Source of the DNA: Rhodocollybia butyracea
Lineage: Eukaryota > Basidiomycota > Agaricomycetes > Agaricales > Omphalotaceae
Assembly (NCBI GenBank): GCA_015501585.1
Contig: JADNRY010000008.1
Span: 62,001 to 126,000 of the forward strand
Reading direction: 5' to 3'
DNA length: 64,000 nucleotides
The notes below the pieces were generated by a model. That model did no database searches. It was given only the letters and a program-made list of their open reading frames with translations, and had not been told where the DNA came from. Position 1 is the first letter of the stretch. Each line of letters starts with the position of its first letter. Shown here piece after piece: positions 22,065-34,158 of the stretch. The position numbers and the translations under genes are program-made.

Positions 22065-23344
22065 ATGTTCTTCTTATTCCTCTTTCTCACTTTTGCTCTT
22101 TACGTCGGTACGTTTACTCCCTCCCTTTTTTTCGTGTACCCAACTAAAAACTATTGACCTCTAGAGAAAGCCTTTTCTCAATCCTCTTCCCAGCTTATCG
22201 CTACAGTCTGGGAGTTCGGAACGAATCGTCTTCTCGGGGGACAGTTCACTCAACCACTACTCCCTCTCGGAACAGCAGCCGATGGTTCTGCGACGACATA
22301 TCTCTGGCAGGTCTTGAACCCCGTCGTTACCGTTTTCACCTCCAACGGTGCTCCCGTATTAACGACCTCGTTGGCTGCTGGTGAGTAACCCCATCCTCCA
22401 AGATCGTCCTCCGTCAGCCTCCGTCCTGGTAGGACTCTTACTAAATGGAATCCTTTTTTACAAATCAGGGTCGCGGACAGTTGTCGTTTCGCCATCCGGA
22501 TATGTCGAGCCTTTCGGTCCGGGTTCATTTGTCCAATGCCAGTTTATCGATGCTACAGAGGGCGAATGCTTTGGCGAGACGGGGACCACAGTCTTTGGAG
22601 CCCCTACTCCCATTACACTAGCGGTGGACACAGCGGTGCCTACTACCCCTACCTCGTTGACGGACACTTCGAGTCAAACGCAGGCACCAGGCTCCAACAC
22701 AGGATCCATCACCCCACCAACATCCACAGCCTCGTCCTCTCAGGCTACTTCGAGTCCAGCCAAGAAAACGCCTGTGGGAGCGATCGCTGGTGGTATAGTT
22801 GCCGGGGTCCTTGTTGTATCAGCTCTTTTGATTCTGTTTCTGTGGTTTCGACGACGACGACAAAGAATCAATCGAGGACTCCCGTCTAACTCTTCTGAAA
22901 AAGCAGCGGTAGTTGATAGGTGAGTGCTGGACCCCCAGCTGTGCTACGCCACTGGCCTGTTTATAGGTCGTAGTCCAGACTAACGGTGACTAAATTGCAT
23001 CTGCTATTCAGTTTCACCCTAACCCAAACACCTAACTTTGTTCCGGTTCGGTCGATTCAGACTACGACTATCACGAGCTCTTCAGTGACAGAAGTGTGTT
23101 CTTCTTCTCCTCTCGGGTGCTTGTGGTTAACTGAACTCCCTTCCTATAGTCGTCAGCCTTCGCACCTTCAGCAGTGAGTCCTGGAGGCAAAAGAGTAATT
23201 GCCGTGGATAACACATCAACAAATACCTCACAGATTGAGATTGGCAGCCCTCGATCTCCGAATGAGACGGTGTCTGAAATACTGACTAGATTGCGGCGAT
23301 TGGAGGAACATGGGATAGAGCCTCCGCCTGTTTATATGGATTGA
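22065..23344 (+). CDS. PY-tail surface protein, copy 4 (divergent, intact)
   Basis: 328 residues, the most divergent paralogue. Exons: 22065-22107 (MFFLFLFLTFALYV), 22165-22380, 22469-22919, 23012-23093, 23150-23344; phases 1, 1, 2, 0. The ectodomain keeps ATVWEFGTNRLLGG, PLLPLGTAADGSATTYLW, GSRTVVVSPSGYVEPFG and the Cys pair in VQCQFIDATEGECFG. The stalk is Ser/Thr-rich. The helix AIAGGIVAGVLVVSALLILF leads into WFRRRRQR. The exon 4 tail contains PNFVPVRSIQ, which copy 12 repeats as PNFAPVRLIQ. Exon 5 codes for a short amphipathic stretch (VSEILTRLRRLEEHG) and ends EPPPVYMD. It is not in a composite unit with ERG3 or F-box, so it may be nearest to the ancestral locus (inference). Confidence 0.85.
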
Positions 23345-24811
23345 TGATTTCTGGTTCCCGGTTCCTATTAGCATGATATTTACACTCTTTCCTCTTCAAT
23401 TATTGTTTTGTTTTACGTGCATAATTCCAGGCTGTGTGGTTTCGTTCAAGTTTGGATGATGTTGAGATCAATGAGGTAGACTGGGGCCGCATACCGCTTA
23501 GGTTTAGGAGGAGAGAGAGTTTATTACATGGCATCGTTCAGGTACCGAACGCTGGAGCGCTGGAATCATTGGGAGAGGAGTGGGCGAGCTCGCAACTAAG
23601 GTACTGTAGATCTATCCGTTTCATCAATGGTTAGATTAGTAGGAAGGACTACTCGCAGGTATGTGAAGTGATTCCTTTTCGATCCGGGTAAAGTGACTTG
23701 CATTTGTAGACACAGGCTTCCGTCCACTATCCAGAGAGGAACGATTGTTAGGTCTTGAACACATAGTCGAGGCCAGTCTGCATCAGAGAGTTTGAAGCCA
23801 AAGCAGGTCGAGCGAACGAATTATATGGCTGCGCAATGGACTAAGTCCCCAGTCCCCTAGTCCAGGCACTCATCAGTGGTCGCATCCTTTTGCGCATTCA
23901 CCAGCGGAAAGTCGGGATGCTCTGATTCTCCTGAAGGTCGAGACTCGACGGCCAAAGCTGGTCACAGCTTGCACATGATGCTCGCCGGGTTACTAATTAG
24001 TAATCAAACACTGCTTTCGTTCCTAAGCCTCAGGCTGTTGAATCGCTGATCTTTCTCATCGGTAAGTACTTATATATGTTCTGTTTCGCTTGAAAAACTA
24101 TAGCCCGGAGATCGAGCTTCTAGCAGGTGTTTGTCTTCGAACTGCCGGTACTTTTTTTTAAAGTTGTGTCTTCGGTATACACTAACTACTACATATGCCC
24201 AGCAAGTCAAGACATCACTAGTAACTACAACCTCTCTTTGTCTAGGCCTCACAGCACTAAGGTACCCACATCTCATCAACTATACCTTAAATCTTATTTA
24301 AAGCGTTCTAGTTCCGCGAACGTTGCTTTTTTCTTCTGCTTTTGTCCCATGTGGGGTTATCAATCCTACAAAAGGGTATACCTTGTCAATACCGATACTA
24401 CAGCAGCGGGAAAACCTACACCAGTGGTCTTCAACACCGTCTGTATCCTATGCAACCACCAAACGGGTCGAATCGCCGGGAGTCAGATCCGGGTTCGAGA
24501 TATTATGGAATTACCGAGCTACGCTAGACCGGAGACAGAAAAAAGAACTTAGGTCTGGATGTGACGGTCAAAGCATCCGAAATTAACTTAGCTAGAGTCC
24601 ACTGTGCAACCATCTCGCCAGGAAACATATTTGTTCAGTCGACTTGAACACTGATCGCCAATGGCGCCCCTTTTCATTCTTTGGGTGTCCTGATTCCCTT
24701 AGGACAGCCACGGGTCTTTAAAACTTGAAAGTACAAGATGTTGGGCTACTACTACTACTTTTGACTCTCTCTTCGTCTCTCTACAACACTCGCTGGACTG
24801 GTGCATTTAAC
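23345..24811. other. Intergenic region with PY-tail exon-3 remnants
   Basis: No intact gene. Around 24370-24440 the sequence ACTACAGCAGCGGGAAAACC and CACCAGTGGTCTTC resembles the TTGTATGTPSPVV codons of PY-tail exon 3, without flanking exons. Similar scraps lie at about 27010-27060 and 29260-29320. About 23440-23530 resembles a tail module discussed under the recurring LDIRV module. Confidence 0.45.
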
Positions 24812-25940
24812 ATGATTATATTCTTGTTGATTTTTGCTTTCAACGTCGGTGAGCTACTTTGTTTCTCTCCGAAACACTATCTTTGGCAGGCCTAATGGAG
24901 TGGGTAAATCACTAGCGAGTGCTTTCTCTCAAACCGCGGTCACGCTCTTTGAATTTGGCACAAATCGTCTTTTTACTGGACCAGCTACTCGGCCATTATT
25001 CCCTCTTGGCACAGCGAGCGCTGATTCTGAAACGACATACCTATACGAGGTCGTTTTTCCTTCGTCAGCAGCCAATCCCGCAAGCACAGGTGGGCTGCGC
25101 TCTCCACTGTATATCTTAATTCGATCTAGAATATTACAGCTTCCCGAACAATTGTTGCTTCTGCCTCTGGATGGGTCGAGCTTTTTAATACAAGTACTGG
25201 CATCGAATGCAGGTTTATCGATTCTACAGAAGGTGAATGCTTCGGCAAAACTACCGGTACAGCTACCGGTACTCCCTCACCGGTAGTCCTCGAAGTCGCA
25301 AGCACCACGACGACCTCGGCTGCGCGCACCACGCCGACCTCGGCTTCAAGCACCACGACAACCCAAGCTGCAACCATGAGAACCACAACTCCAATCCAAA
25401 CCACGGTCGTCATCGTCCCAACAGCAGCCAATATTTCAAATGACTTCCAGAACTCGCCAAAAGCATCATTGGGAACAATTGTTGGTAGCACGATAGCAGG
25501 TGTTGCGGCTATAGCGGCAGTAGTGGTTTTCATTTTATGGCGAAGGAGGAAACGATCACGCCATCACGAACTACTTGTTGAACAATTTAATTTACATCCA
25601 GAAGATGTTATGCCTCGTCAGGTGAGATTGTAGTCTGGAGCTGTCTATCCCGCTAGCGTAACCCATTTACCGATACAGACCGCGGGAGCTACTCATCTGC
25701 CGATTCAAGGTGGTACTTACCCGACACCAGTGAGTTTTCTGTTCAATCGCAAGTTCTAAGTTTACCCTTACGGTGTAGAACAGGATGTTTGTGCAACCCC
25801 AATCGAAACGTGCACTGGCGAACCCACCCGAACAGGGGAATCAGGGCTTGCAGCATCAGATAATCGATGTAGTCAACCGATTGAGGCAGTTAGAGCATCA
25901 TTTGGTGTCGGTGCCTCCACCATTATATCATGTCAACTAA
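24812..25940 (+). CDS. PY-tail surface protein, copy 5 (intact)
   Basis: 301 residues; exons 24812-24848, 24916-25089, 25140-25621, 25679-25729, 25779-25940; phases 1, 1, 0, 0. The signal peptide is MIIFLLIFAFNV. Ectodomain motifs are VTLFEFGTNRLFTG and ASRTIVASASGWVELF, with Cys in IECRFIDSTEGECFG. It has one of the longer stalks of the set, with repeated Ser/Thr-Thr-Thr blocks. The membrane helix GTIVGSTIAGVAAIAAVVVF ends in WRRRKRSRHH. Exon 5 has QSKRALANPPEQ, an amphipathic stretch (IIDVVNRLRQLEHHL) and the end SVPPPLYHVN. Reading past the exon-3 donor would stop after three codons, so the tail depends on correct splicing. Confidence 0.85.
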
Positions 25941-27682
25941 CTCGCTGTTTTCCGTGGCAAATTGAGTCCTCTGCGATATATTATGTATGCACTTCCGACA
26001 TAGTCAATGAAAAATCAAGCCTGGTGCTCCGCCCACACCTCGGGAAATACTTATATTGGCTCGTATGTCAAACTGGTCAAATATTTGCCTATCCGCCTTA
26101 ATTTCTTCTTACCTGTGTCGGAACTCAAGCGAGTTTGAAAGAGACGAACTGAAAGCTTGCTGAGGAGTTGTACGTTCTTTTTCAACTTTTAAGGCCATAA
26201 CTCTTTCCCGTAAGGCTTTTCATGTCAACCCTTTCCTTATTATCCTAGGCATCTTATTTCTCCCTAGTATTGTTTTCTTTTGCCAAGTCTGGAATCGGTC
26301 AAGAGTCGTTAGATACTTGAGGCATACATAGGTCTTGACTATGAGGTCTTGGCAGTGATGATAGCGCGAACGCCGTGACTTCTCCTGGGTTAGGTGGGTT
26401 TGTTTGGTAGAGGCGGACTGCTTCCAGTAGGCCCGGAGAGAAACAATCTTTTAACTTTATATTCTTAAGGAGACATAACGAATATGAGAGCTCGCTCTCT
26501 TTACGACACCTCCCTTCCTGCGTATCTACAGCGACCTTGAAGCCAAACGAGAACGAATTTTATCCTGTGCAATGGACTAAGTCCCTAGAGAGCTGATCAG
26601 TACTGTCGCATCTTTTTGAGTGTTTGTTCGTTAACCGGGATGCTATGATTATCCAGGCACAACTCACAAAAGTGCGTTAAAGCTTCAATATCCAGGACAG
26701 ATCAAGTAGGTTACCAGTTTCTCGTAAGTGCGTTTTCCCAAATCAGTCTCAAACTATAGCTATGTTTGAGTTTGTACACAATCGATGCTTCCTTTCAATG
26801 TTCTGTTACAGTAAGCAATCATTCTGCAACGATATACTCGTGAAACCAGTAACGACCATTATAGCCACCAAAGCAAAGTAGAGCTTACTCCAAACGGTAC
26901 TATTCCGGTTTCGCAAACATAAAATGCCTTTGTATCATTGAACCTCTCGGACCTCCGAGAATCTAAGTGCTTTAGCCTACTCGCATCTGAGTTTATTAAC
27001 TCTACAACAGGTATACCTTGTCAATACCGGCACTACAGCCACAAGGGCTCCTACAGTGGTCTTGAAGACCGTCGCCGTCTCTAGCCTGTGCCTGCCTATG
27101 CCACGGCATTGTGCAACCAAACAAGGCTGTGGAGTAGGCGCCGTGGTCCACACTGTAAACGCTGCATACAAGTTTACAAATTGATATTCATCTTGCTTCT
27201 CTATCCTAGAAAGATATGCATTCTATAAGAACATGGGCATCCGGGCCCGGGTTCTACGAGGTTCTACGAGGTTTCATGGTAGATGCTGTGAGCTAGTCCG
27301 GATCCGGTAGGTCCGGAGAGAACCCATTCTTAGAGCCAAACCGAAAAACTAGCGTGCACCGTGAACAGCCGTGAACCTCTCTGCATATCACTCGCACATC
27401 ACCTCGTGGAATATCTACAGAGAATTCAAATCTTACTTGAAGCCAAGCAACCTATCATATATCAACTCGGATACTGATAGATACTGATACTCATCAAGTA
27501 ACTCGAGGATCAATGATGACGTCCTTTGAAAATTGGGAGAAGGAAGGAAGTGAATTATTCGGCAGAGAAATACTCAGGACTGACAGCCATGCACTGGTGA
27601 TCACTCCGCTTCTTATAACGTTTCCAGAAAACCTTGTCCGACTTGTTACTTTAACTCTTACCTCGACGGTGGCTGGAGCGGT
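25941..27682. other. Intergenic region with decayed pieces
   Basis: About 26140-26290 resembles the block that precedes other units (GAGTTGTACGTTCTTTTTC, cf. about 28980). About 27005-27080 is a PY-tail exon-3 scrap (TATACCTTGTCAATACCGGC, cf. 24370). GGTTCTACGAGGTTCTACGAGG at about 27250 is a tiny tandem repeat. No gene is supported. Confidence 0.45.
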
Positions 27683-28753
27683 ATGGTTATGATATCCTGG
27701 TTAATATTTGCCTTCAGCATCGGTGAGTTACTCTGTTTCTCTTCGAAACACTATCTGCAGGACTGATCGAGTGGATAATCTTCCAGCAAGCGCTTTTTCT
27801 CAAAATTTGGTTACACTCTTCGAATTTGGACCAGGTCGTCTCGCTTCTGGCTCATCTACTCGGCCACTACTTGCTCTTGGCACAGCAAGTGATAATTCTC
27901 AAACGACGTACCTCTATGAGGTTGTTAATCCTGCAATTGTCTCTAATAGCGCAGTTCTCAACACCGGTGGGTAATCACGTCTGCCGCGTATTTGCTCTCA
28001 TACAGATTATCACAGTTTCGCGAACGATTGTTGTCTCTGCCTCCGGATGGTTTGAGCCTGTGCAATCCATCGAATGCAAATTCATAGATTCTACAGAAGG
28101 CATATGCTTTGGCGCAACCACCGGTACAGCTACCGGCACTCCTTACTCGGAGGTCCTCGAAGTGATAAGCACAACGACAACTCCAGCTGCAAGTACTTTG
28201 GGAATTAGCACTGCAGCCCCTACTACGCCTTTTATCATCCCAACAACAACCACTGTTTCGAATGGTGTCCAGAACTCACGGAAATCATCAGTAGGAACAA
28301 TTGTTGGTAGCACAATTGCAGGTCTTGTGGTCATATCAACAGTCGTGTTTTTTGTTTTATGGCGAAGGAGGAGAAAATCACACCCCCAGGAACTCGTTGT
28401 TGAACAGTTCAATATCCACGCACAAGATACTGTGCCCCGCCATCAGGTAAGTTTGTGGTCGAAGCTGTCTATCTCGCAAGTGATTTATCCACCAATGCAG
28501 ACTGCAGCGGGTATTCAAACACACTCAGGCCGGTCAACTCAAGCTAGTACCTCCAAGACAACTTCGGTGAGTATTCCGTTTGATTATAAACTATGAAATT
28601 TAAGCACTTATGGTGTAGAACCCGATGAATTCTAATCGATCTAACCCCTCGCAACCTCGATCAAAACGCGCACTGGCGAACCCATCGACACAGGGCAATC
28701 AGCAAATCGCCCATCCATCTGATCCTCCACCAATCTATACGAAGTCACGGTAG
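27683..28753 (+). CDS. PY-tail surface protein, copy 6 (intact, short tail)
   Basis: 283 residues; exons 27683-27722, 27787-27966, 28016-28446, 28501-28566, 28619-28753; phases 1, 1, 0, 0. A second in-frame ATG at 27689 is an alternative start. The ectodomain has LFEFGPGRLASG, LALGTASDNSQTTYLYEVV, VSRTIVVSASGWFEPV and the Cys pair in IECKFIDSTEGICFG. The helix GTIVGSTIAGLVVISTVVFF is followed by RRRRKSHPQELVVEQFN. The tail is Ser/Thr-rich and goes from QPRSKRALANPSTQ directly to SDPPPIYTKSR. The amphipathic RLRxLE stretch of copies 5, 7 and 8 is absent, while PPxY is kept. Confidence 0.85.
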
Positions 28754-29901
28754 TTCACTATTTTTCCTTGGCAGACCGAGTCGTCCATCATTCAACGTTA
28801 TGTATGCACCTCATAATATAGCCTGGTACTAGTACTTTCATAATACAGTAGCTCGTATCTTGAGCTTGGAATCAAGTTGACATCAAATCCTTCCTTGATT
28901 TTCAATCCCTTGTTGTTGGAGACCGAGAGAGGTTGGAGAAAACAGAAGTGAGAACTTGAGAGTCGAGGAGAGGCATATCCGAGTTGTACGTTTATTTGCA
29001 GTCAATAAGCCGTCTTTTCCCCGCGAAGGCTTTCCATAGCCTAACTATTCCCTCCACTCGTCAAATCAGTCATCAGATATCTCGTTTTTGTCACATCTGG
29101 TCAGTGTCAGCGTTAGATGACTTGAGGTGCGTTAACTGATTCTTAAATCACTTGTATTCAATCTTGTAAACGATTGCTGTTGCTCTAGTCAATCTTTCGG
29201 TCCGACTGCTTTCGCCGCATGTGGCAAGCTTTACCTCCGATTTGCAAAAGGCTTAAGCCTTTGCGACACTGGTACTGTAGTCACCGCGGGAACTGACACC
29301 AGTGGCCTTCGTATGACAGGCTTCGACACCGTCTGTAGCCTGTGTAACCGCTGAACGACGTGGTGGTTGTAGAACAAACAACGTGATCGATGAGTCGCGA
29401 TCAGGAATGGAGAGTTGCTATAGCAAGTAAACACTGTTTTGCCTGGAACGAGAATCATATCTCGGGCACTGGAAAAACGTTGATGTTGAGCGCATCGACG
29501 AAGATGATTTGAGCCCTTTTGGAAAGAAGGTATCCGGAACAGGTGATAGTTTTCTCCTTGATATGTGGGTTCAACTAGATGATCTAGAGCTGCAGCCGAC
29601 CGATAATTCTTAGATACTGGATTATTTTAAACTAAAACACGCTATAATATCTCCCAGCTTGCATGCCTTTTTACAGAGAACTTCAAAGCCAAACAGAAAC
29701 GAACGAACGAGGGAGGTTGAACCCTTTAATCGGTTCGGTCACCTTTAGCCATCCGTTGATTCCGGATACCATGGATCCTAGGTTTTATTTATGGGAGATA
29801 GATGATGACTATGTCGGCGGGAGTTCTGATCCCATTTAAAGGTCTTCGACCAGAGAAAACTAAGTTTGACCTTTCTTCAACTCTCCAAGACTGGACCCAG
29901 C
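28754..29901. other. Intergenic region with a repeated decayed module
   Basis: About 29440-29613 is repeated at about 31440-31616 (GTTGATGTTGAG, then TATCCGGAACAGG, then TTCTCCTTGATAT...TGGGTTCAA, then a stop TAG). It looks like the 3' end of a lost gene and is found before copies 7 and 8. GGTTTTATTTATGGGAGATAGATGATGACTATG (29783-29815) also recurs before copy 8. Confidence 0.45.
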
Positions 29902-30996
29902 ATGGTTATAAACTTGTTGGTCATTGCTCTCAGCATTGGTGACTTACTTTGTTTCGCTTCAGAAACTCCAGGCCTGATCTGGGTAGTAAATTTCTAGCGA
30001 GTGCTTTTTCTCAAACTGCTGTTACACTCTTCGAATTTGGACCAGGTCGTTTCGCCGAGGGCGCGGCTACTCTACCATTAGTTCCTCTTGGCACAGCAAG
30101 TGACAATTCTCAAACGACATACCTCTATCAGGTTGTCAATCATGTAAAAAGTACCAATGGCGCGACCACTCTGACTACAAGTGGGTATATCTATTGATTA
30201 TACAGTTTCAATCTCATTTGGAGTATTGCAGCTCCCCGAACGATTGTTGCTTCTGCTTCTGGATGGGCTGAACTTTTTACTTCCACTCCTGTCATCGAAT
30301 GCAGGTTTATCGATTCTACAGAAGGTGAATGCTTTGGCAGAACTACCGGTACAGCCACTGGCACGCCTTTCCCGGTGGTCTTTAAAGTGGCAAGCACCAC
30401 GACAATACCAGCTACAAGTACCACAAGTACCTCATCACCGAGCCAACCAACCGCAAGTTTTTCCACACCCAACATCATCCCAACAGCGACCAATGTTTCA
30501 AATAGTTTACAGGACTCACAAAAACCCAAGTCATCAGTGGGGACAATTATCGGAAGCACGATTGCGGGTATTGCAGTTCTATTAGCAATTGTATTTTTCA
30601 TCCTATGGCGAAGGAGGAAACGGTCACGCCGTCAAGAATTGAACTCAAAGTATGTCAGACGATGTTAAATCCTGTCGGGCAATGTGATCTGAAATTGCCT
30701 ATCCCGCTAGTGAGACTCACCCACCAATGCAGACTGCAGGAAACGTCCATCCATATTTGGTTGCGACTGACACAACCTCACCACGGGTGTGTTTTCTCTT
30801 TAGCTTACAAACTCCAAACTTATGTATAGCATAGAAGGGGACAAATTCCAACTCTAGGCAACCTCGATCGAAAACTGTACCTACAAACCCTTCCACTCAG
30901 GAGCTGCTTTCAATAACGGACGTAGCCAGTCGATTGAGGCGGTTAGAGGAGGTTAGCCTGGTGTCCGATGACCCTCCACCACTGTATACAACCTAA
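29902..30996 (+). CDS. PY-tail surface protein, copy 7 (intact)
   Basis: 291 residues; exons 29902-29938 (MVINLLVIALSI), 29998-30180, 30232-30649, 30711-30786, 30835-30996; phases 1, 1, 2, 0. The exon-3 donor has moved compared with copy 5. The ancestral site is mutated (CGGGCAATG in place of CAGGTGAG); a GTATGT at 30650 is used with an acceptor CGCTAG at 30710, giving ETHPPMQTAG in frame. The stop after RRC seen by simple translation is thus inside the intron. Ectodomain: FEFGPGRFAEG, TPRTIVASASGWAELF, IECRFIDSTEGECFG. The tail ends ITDVASRLRRLEEVSLVS-DDPPPLYTT. It is close to copy 8. Confidence 0.82.
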
Positions 30997-31921
30997 CTCG
31001 GTGTTTTCTATGGCAAGTTGTTTAATTGCTGGCGTCTGCAATATCGGTGTGGTTCTTGTCTCGCTTAAGTAGAGATACAAAGAGTCTTCCCTTGTATGTC
31101 CTAACTATTCCCTCCACTACTATTCGGAAATCAGAAAATTAGTCAGACATCTTTTTGTCACATCTGGTCTTGACTCTTGAATATCGGCCTTTGATGACTT
31201 GAGGTGTGTTGACTGATTCTTAAACCAATCTTGTAAATGATTGCTCTCGGTCTGAGCCGTATGTGGCAATCTTTACCTCCGGTTTACAAAAGACACAAGA
31301 TTTGCCAACACTGTCGCACTGTATGATAGGCTTCGACACTGGCCTGTGAAACCGCTAAACGACGTGGTGGTTGTAGAACAAACAACGTGTGAGTCGCAAT
31401 CAGCAATCAAGAGTTGCTGTACTACGCCTCATACTAGTGACCTTGAACGGGAGTCGTCGTATCTCGGGCACTGAAAACATTGATGTTGAGTGCATTGATG
31501 AAGAAGATGTGATGTCAAATACTCGAACCCTTTTGGAAGAAAGGGGTGTATCCGGAACAGGCGATAGTCTGCTCCTTGATATATGGGTTCAAGTACAGTC
31601 GACCAATAATTCTTAGATGTTGGATCTTTTAAACTAAGACACCCTGTAGTATCTCCAAGTTTGCATGCCTTTCTACAGGAACCTTCAAAGCCAAACTTCG
31701 GAAACGAACGAGTAAGGAACCCTATAATCGGCTCGGTCACCTTTTGGTAGCGATCCGTTCATTGATTCCGGATACCATGGATCCTAGGTTTTATTTATGG
31801 GAGATAGATGATGACTATGTCCGAGTCGGCGGGAGTTCTGATCTCTTTTAAAGCTTTAAGGGTCTTCCACCAGAGGAAACTACGTTTGATCTTTCTTCAA
31901 ATCCTCACTATTGGACCCAGC
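30997..31921. other. Intergenic region, repeat of 28754-29901
   Basis: Carries the same modules in the same order as the region before copy 7. The ORF at 31389-31616 ends in the recurring GTGDSLLLDIWVQ segment. It has no matching start in the sister region, so I treat it as a remnant. Confidence 0.45.
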
Positions 31922-33024
31922 ATGGCTATAATCTTATTGGTCATTGCTTTCAACATTGGTAATTTAGTCTGTGTTTCGCTTCGGAAACTCCAGGCCTGAT
32001 CTTGGGGTAAATTTCTAGCGAGTGCTTTGTCTCAAACCGCTGTTACACTCTTCGAATTTGGACCAAACCGTTTCGCTGGGGGCGTGTCTACTCTGCCATT
32101 AGTTCCTCTTGGCACAGCAAGTGTCAATTCTCAAACGACATACCTCTATCGGGTTCTCTCTCTGCGAACAACTACCAATGGTGTCCCCACTCTGACTACA
32201 GGTAGGTATATAAATTGACTATACAATGTTCAATTTCATTTGGCGTATCACAGTTTCTCGAACGATTGTTGCTTCTGCCTCTGGATGGGCCGAGCTTTTT
32301 ACTTCCACTCCTGTCATCCAATGCAGGTTTATCGATTCTACAGAAGGTGAATGCTTTGGCGGAGCTGCCAGTACAGCCACTGGCGCCCCTGAGCGGGTGG
32401 TTTTCAAAGTGGCAAGCACCACGACAATCCCAGCTACAAGTACCACCAATACTTCATCTCCAAGCAAGCCGACTGCACTGCCAAATTCTACAACGACCAA
32501 CATTCCAACGTCAACCAATGTTTCAACTGGTTTCCAGGACTTACGAAAATCCAGGTCATCAGTGGGAACAATTATTGGAAGCACGATTGCGGGTGTTGCA
32601 GTTTTATTAGCAGTTGTGTTTTTCATTCTATGGCGAAGGAGGAAACGGTCACGCCGTCAAGAACTGGATTCAAAGTATGTCAGGCGATGTTAAATCCTGT
32701 CGGGCAATGTGATCTGAAGTTCCCTATCCCGCTAGTGAGATTCACCCACCAATGCGGACTGCAGGAAATGTCCATCCATATTTGGTCGCGACTGACACAA
32801 TCCCATCACAGGTGTGTTTTCTCTTTAGCTTACAAGCTCTGAACTCATGTATAGCATAGAAGAGGATAAATTTCAACTCTGGGCAAACTCGATCGAAAAA
32901 TGCACCTGCAAATCCTCAGTCCACTCAAGAGCTGCTTTCGATAACGGACGTAGTCGGTCGATTGAGGCGGTTAGAAGAGATCAGCCTGGTGTCTGATGAA
33001 CCTCCACCATCGTATACAACCTAA
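31922..33024 (+). CDS. PY-tail surface protein, copy 8 (intact)
   Basis: 293 residues; exons 31922-31958 (MAIILLVIAFNI), 32019-32201, 32254-32674, 32736-32811, 32860-33024; phases 1, 1, 2, 0 as in copy 7. Ectodomain: FEFGPNRFAGG, VSRTIVASASGWAELF, and the Cys pair within VIQCRFIDSTEGECFGG. The stalk has Thr/Ser/Pro runs. The helix GTIIGSTIAGVAVLLAVVFF ends in WRRRKRSRR. The tail includes IHPPMRTAGNVHPYLV in exon 4 and, in exon 5, the best-formed amphipathic stretch of the family (SITDVVGRLRRLEEISL), then SDEPPPSYTT. Copies 7 and 8 with their leaders form a recent tandem duplication. Confidence 0.86.
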
Positions 33025-34158
33025 CTTGGTGTTTTCCATGGCAGATTGTGTAATTCCTGACATCTGCAATATCATATATGCTTGGTCAATCTGGACATCT
33101 GTAGCCTGGTTCATGTCTCGCTTAGGGCTTAGGTAGATACAAAAGTCTTCCCTTGTATATTTGATTCTATGATACTACTCAATTTTATAATGGTGTGCGG
33201 AGCACAACCTACCTTCTTCCTGATGTGCGGACCGTCGCATGTCTAGCATGGTATCAAACAGTACACTGAACTGGAGTAACAACTGGAGCTATAAGATAAG
33301 GAAGGAGCGACCTTGCTTTGAGTGATTCATTATTATAAGATATTAACCAATAACTACACTGCTAGCAAGTCGACGTCACGCTTCCTGCGTATCCTTGCAA
33401 TATTGATTCAACATTTCTATCCTCTGTGCATATTCTATGTTCTTGTTCCACACCGGTAAGCGGAAAAGAGCGAAGCGAACCCCAAGCGATTTTGAAGCGG
33501 ACCTGAAATGAGATACGGGCTATGTTGGTGAACTGTTCAGAATTTCAGCCTTACGTCAGTGCCTTTGTTCGTAGCCGCGGAATAAAACCATGAAAGAGGG
33601 CCAGAGAGTTTGGGCCGGTACGCAACCGTACGTGAGTTAGAAATGCACATACGTGCATTGCGAACTTAAATTCGCGGATTCCATTTATTAACGGGCTGGA
33701 CTAGATATGGACTCTTGCAGTATGAGATTTTTCAACTAGTACTTCTGGACCTGATAGTTGCCTGATAGACAGTAGCGAGACAGATAAGTGTTCAGACGAA
33801 AGATGACTGGAAACTTAAAGTGGGACGAGCTGAGGGAGTGACTGCGCCAATCTGCAAGACATGGGTCGGCTGCTATCTAGCACTGTCCGGCACTGCACAG
33901 AACCAGTAGGCGACCGCTGGAATCCTAGGAAAACCGCTGTACATCCGACATCGCCCGACAACCTTGGCTCCGGCTCACAGCCGCTTTACTGACGGGGCTG
34001 ATTGTAGAAGACTTGTTTCACATATGAGAAAGACTCGAAGACTGGTTGAGGTAGGTAGGTATAGGTAGGTGTTGTGACGTTGAACGTTGTAGAGCACTAG
34101 TTGGCTTTTAGCGCCCAGTGATACAGGCGCTTGTTGAACGTGCTTTCTCTCTCACCTA
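33025..34158. other. Intergenic region before the F-box gene
   Basis: No ORF supported. GTAGGTAGGTATAGGTAGGTG at about 34050 is a short tandem repeat. The stretch 33690-33830 has some similarity to the spacer blocks at 10330 and 14950 (CTAGTACTTCTGGACCTGA). Confidence 0.4.

Noticed and set aside
8440..33024. PY-tail proteins ending directly after the helix (e.g. HQVTL, PRQVRL, YVRRC)
   Set aside because: These ends come from reading through a GT donor. Downstream exons are in frame with one another and end in the same motif in all copies.
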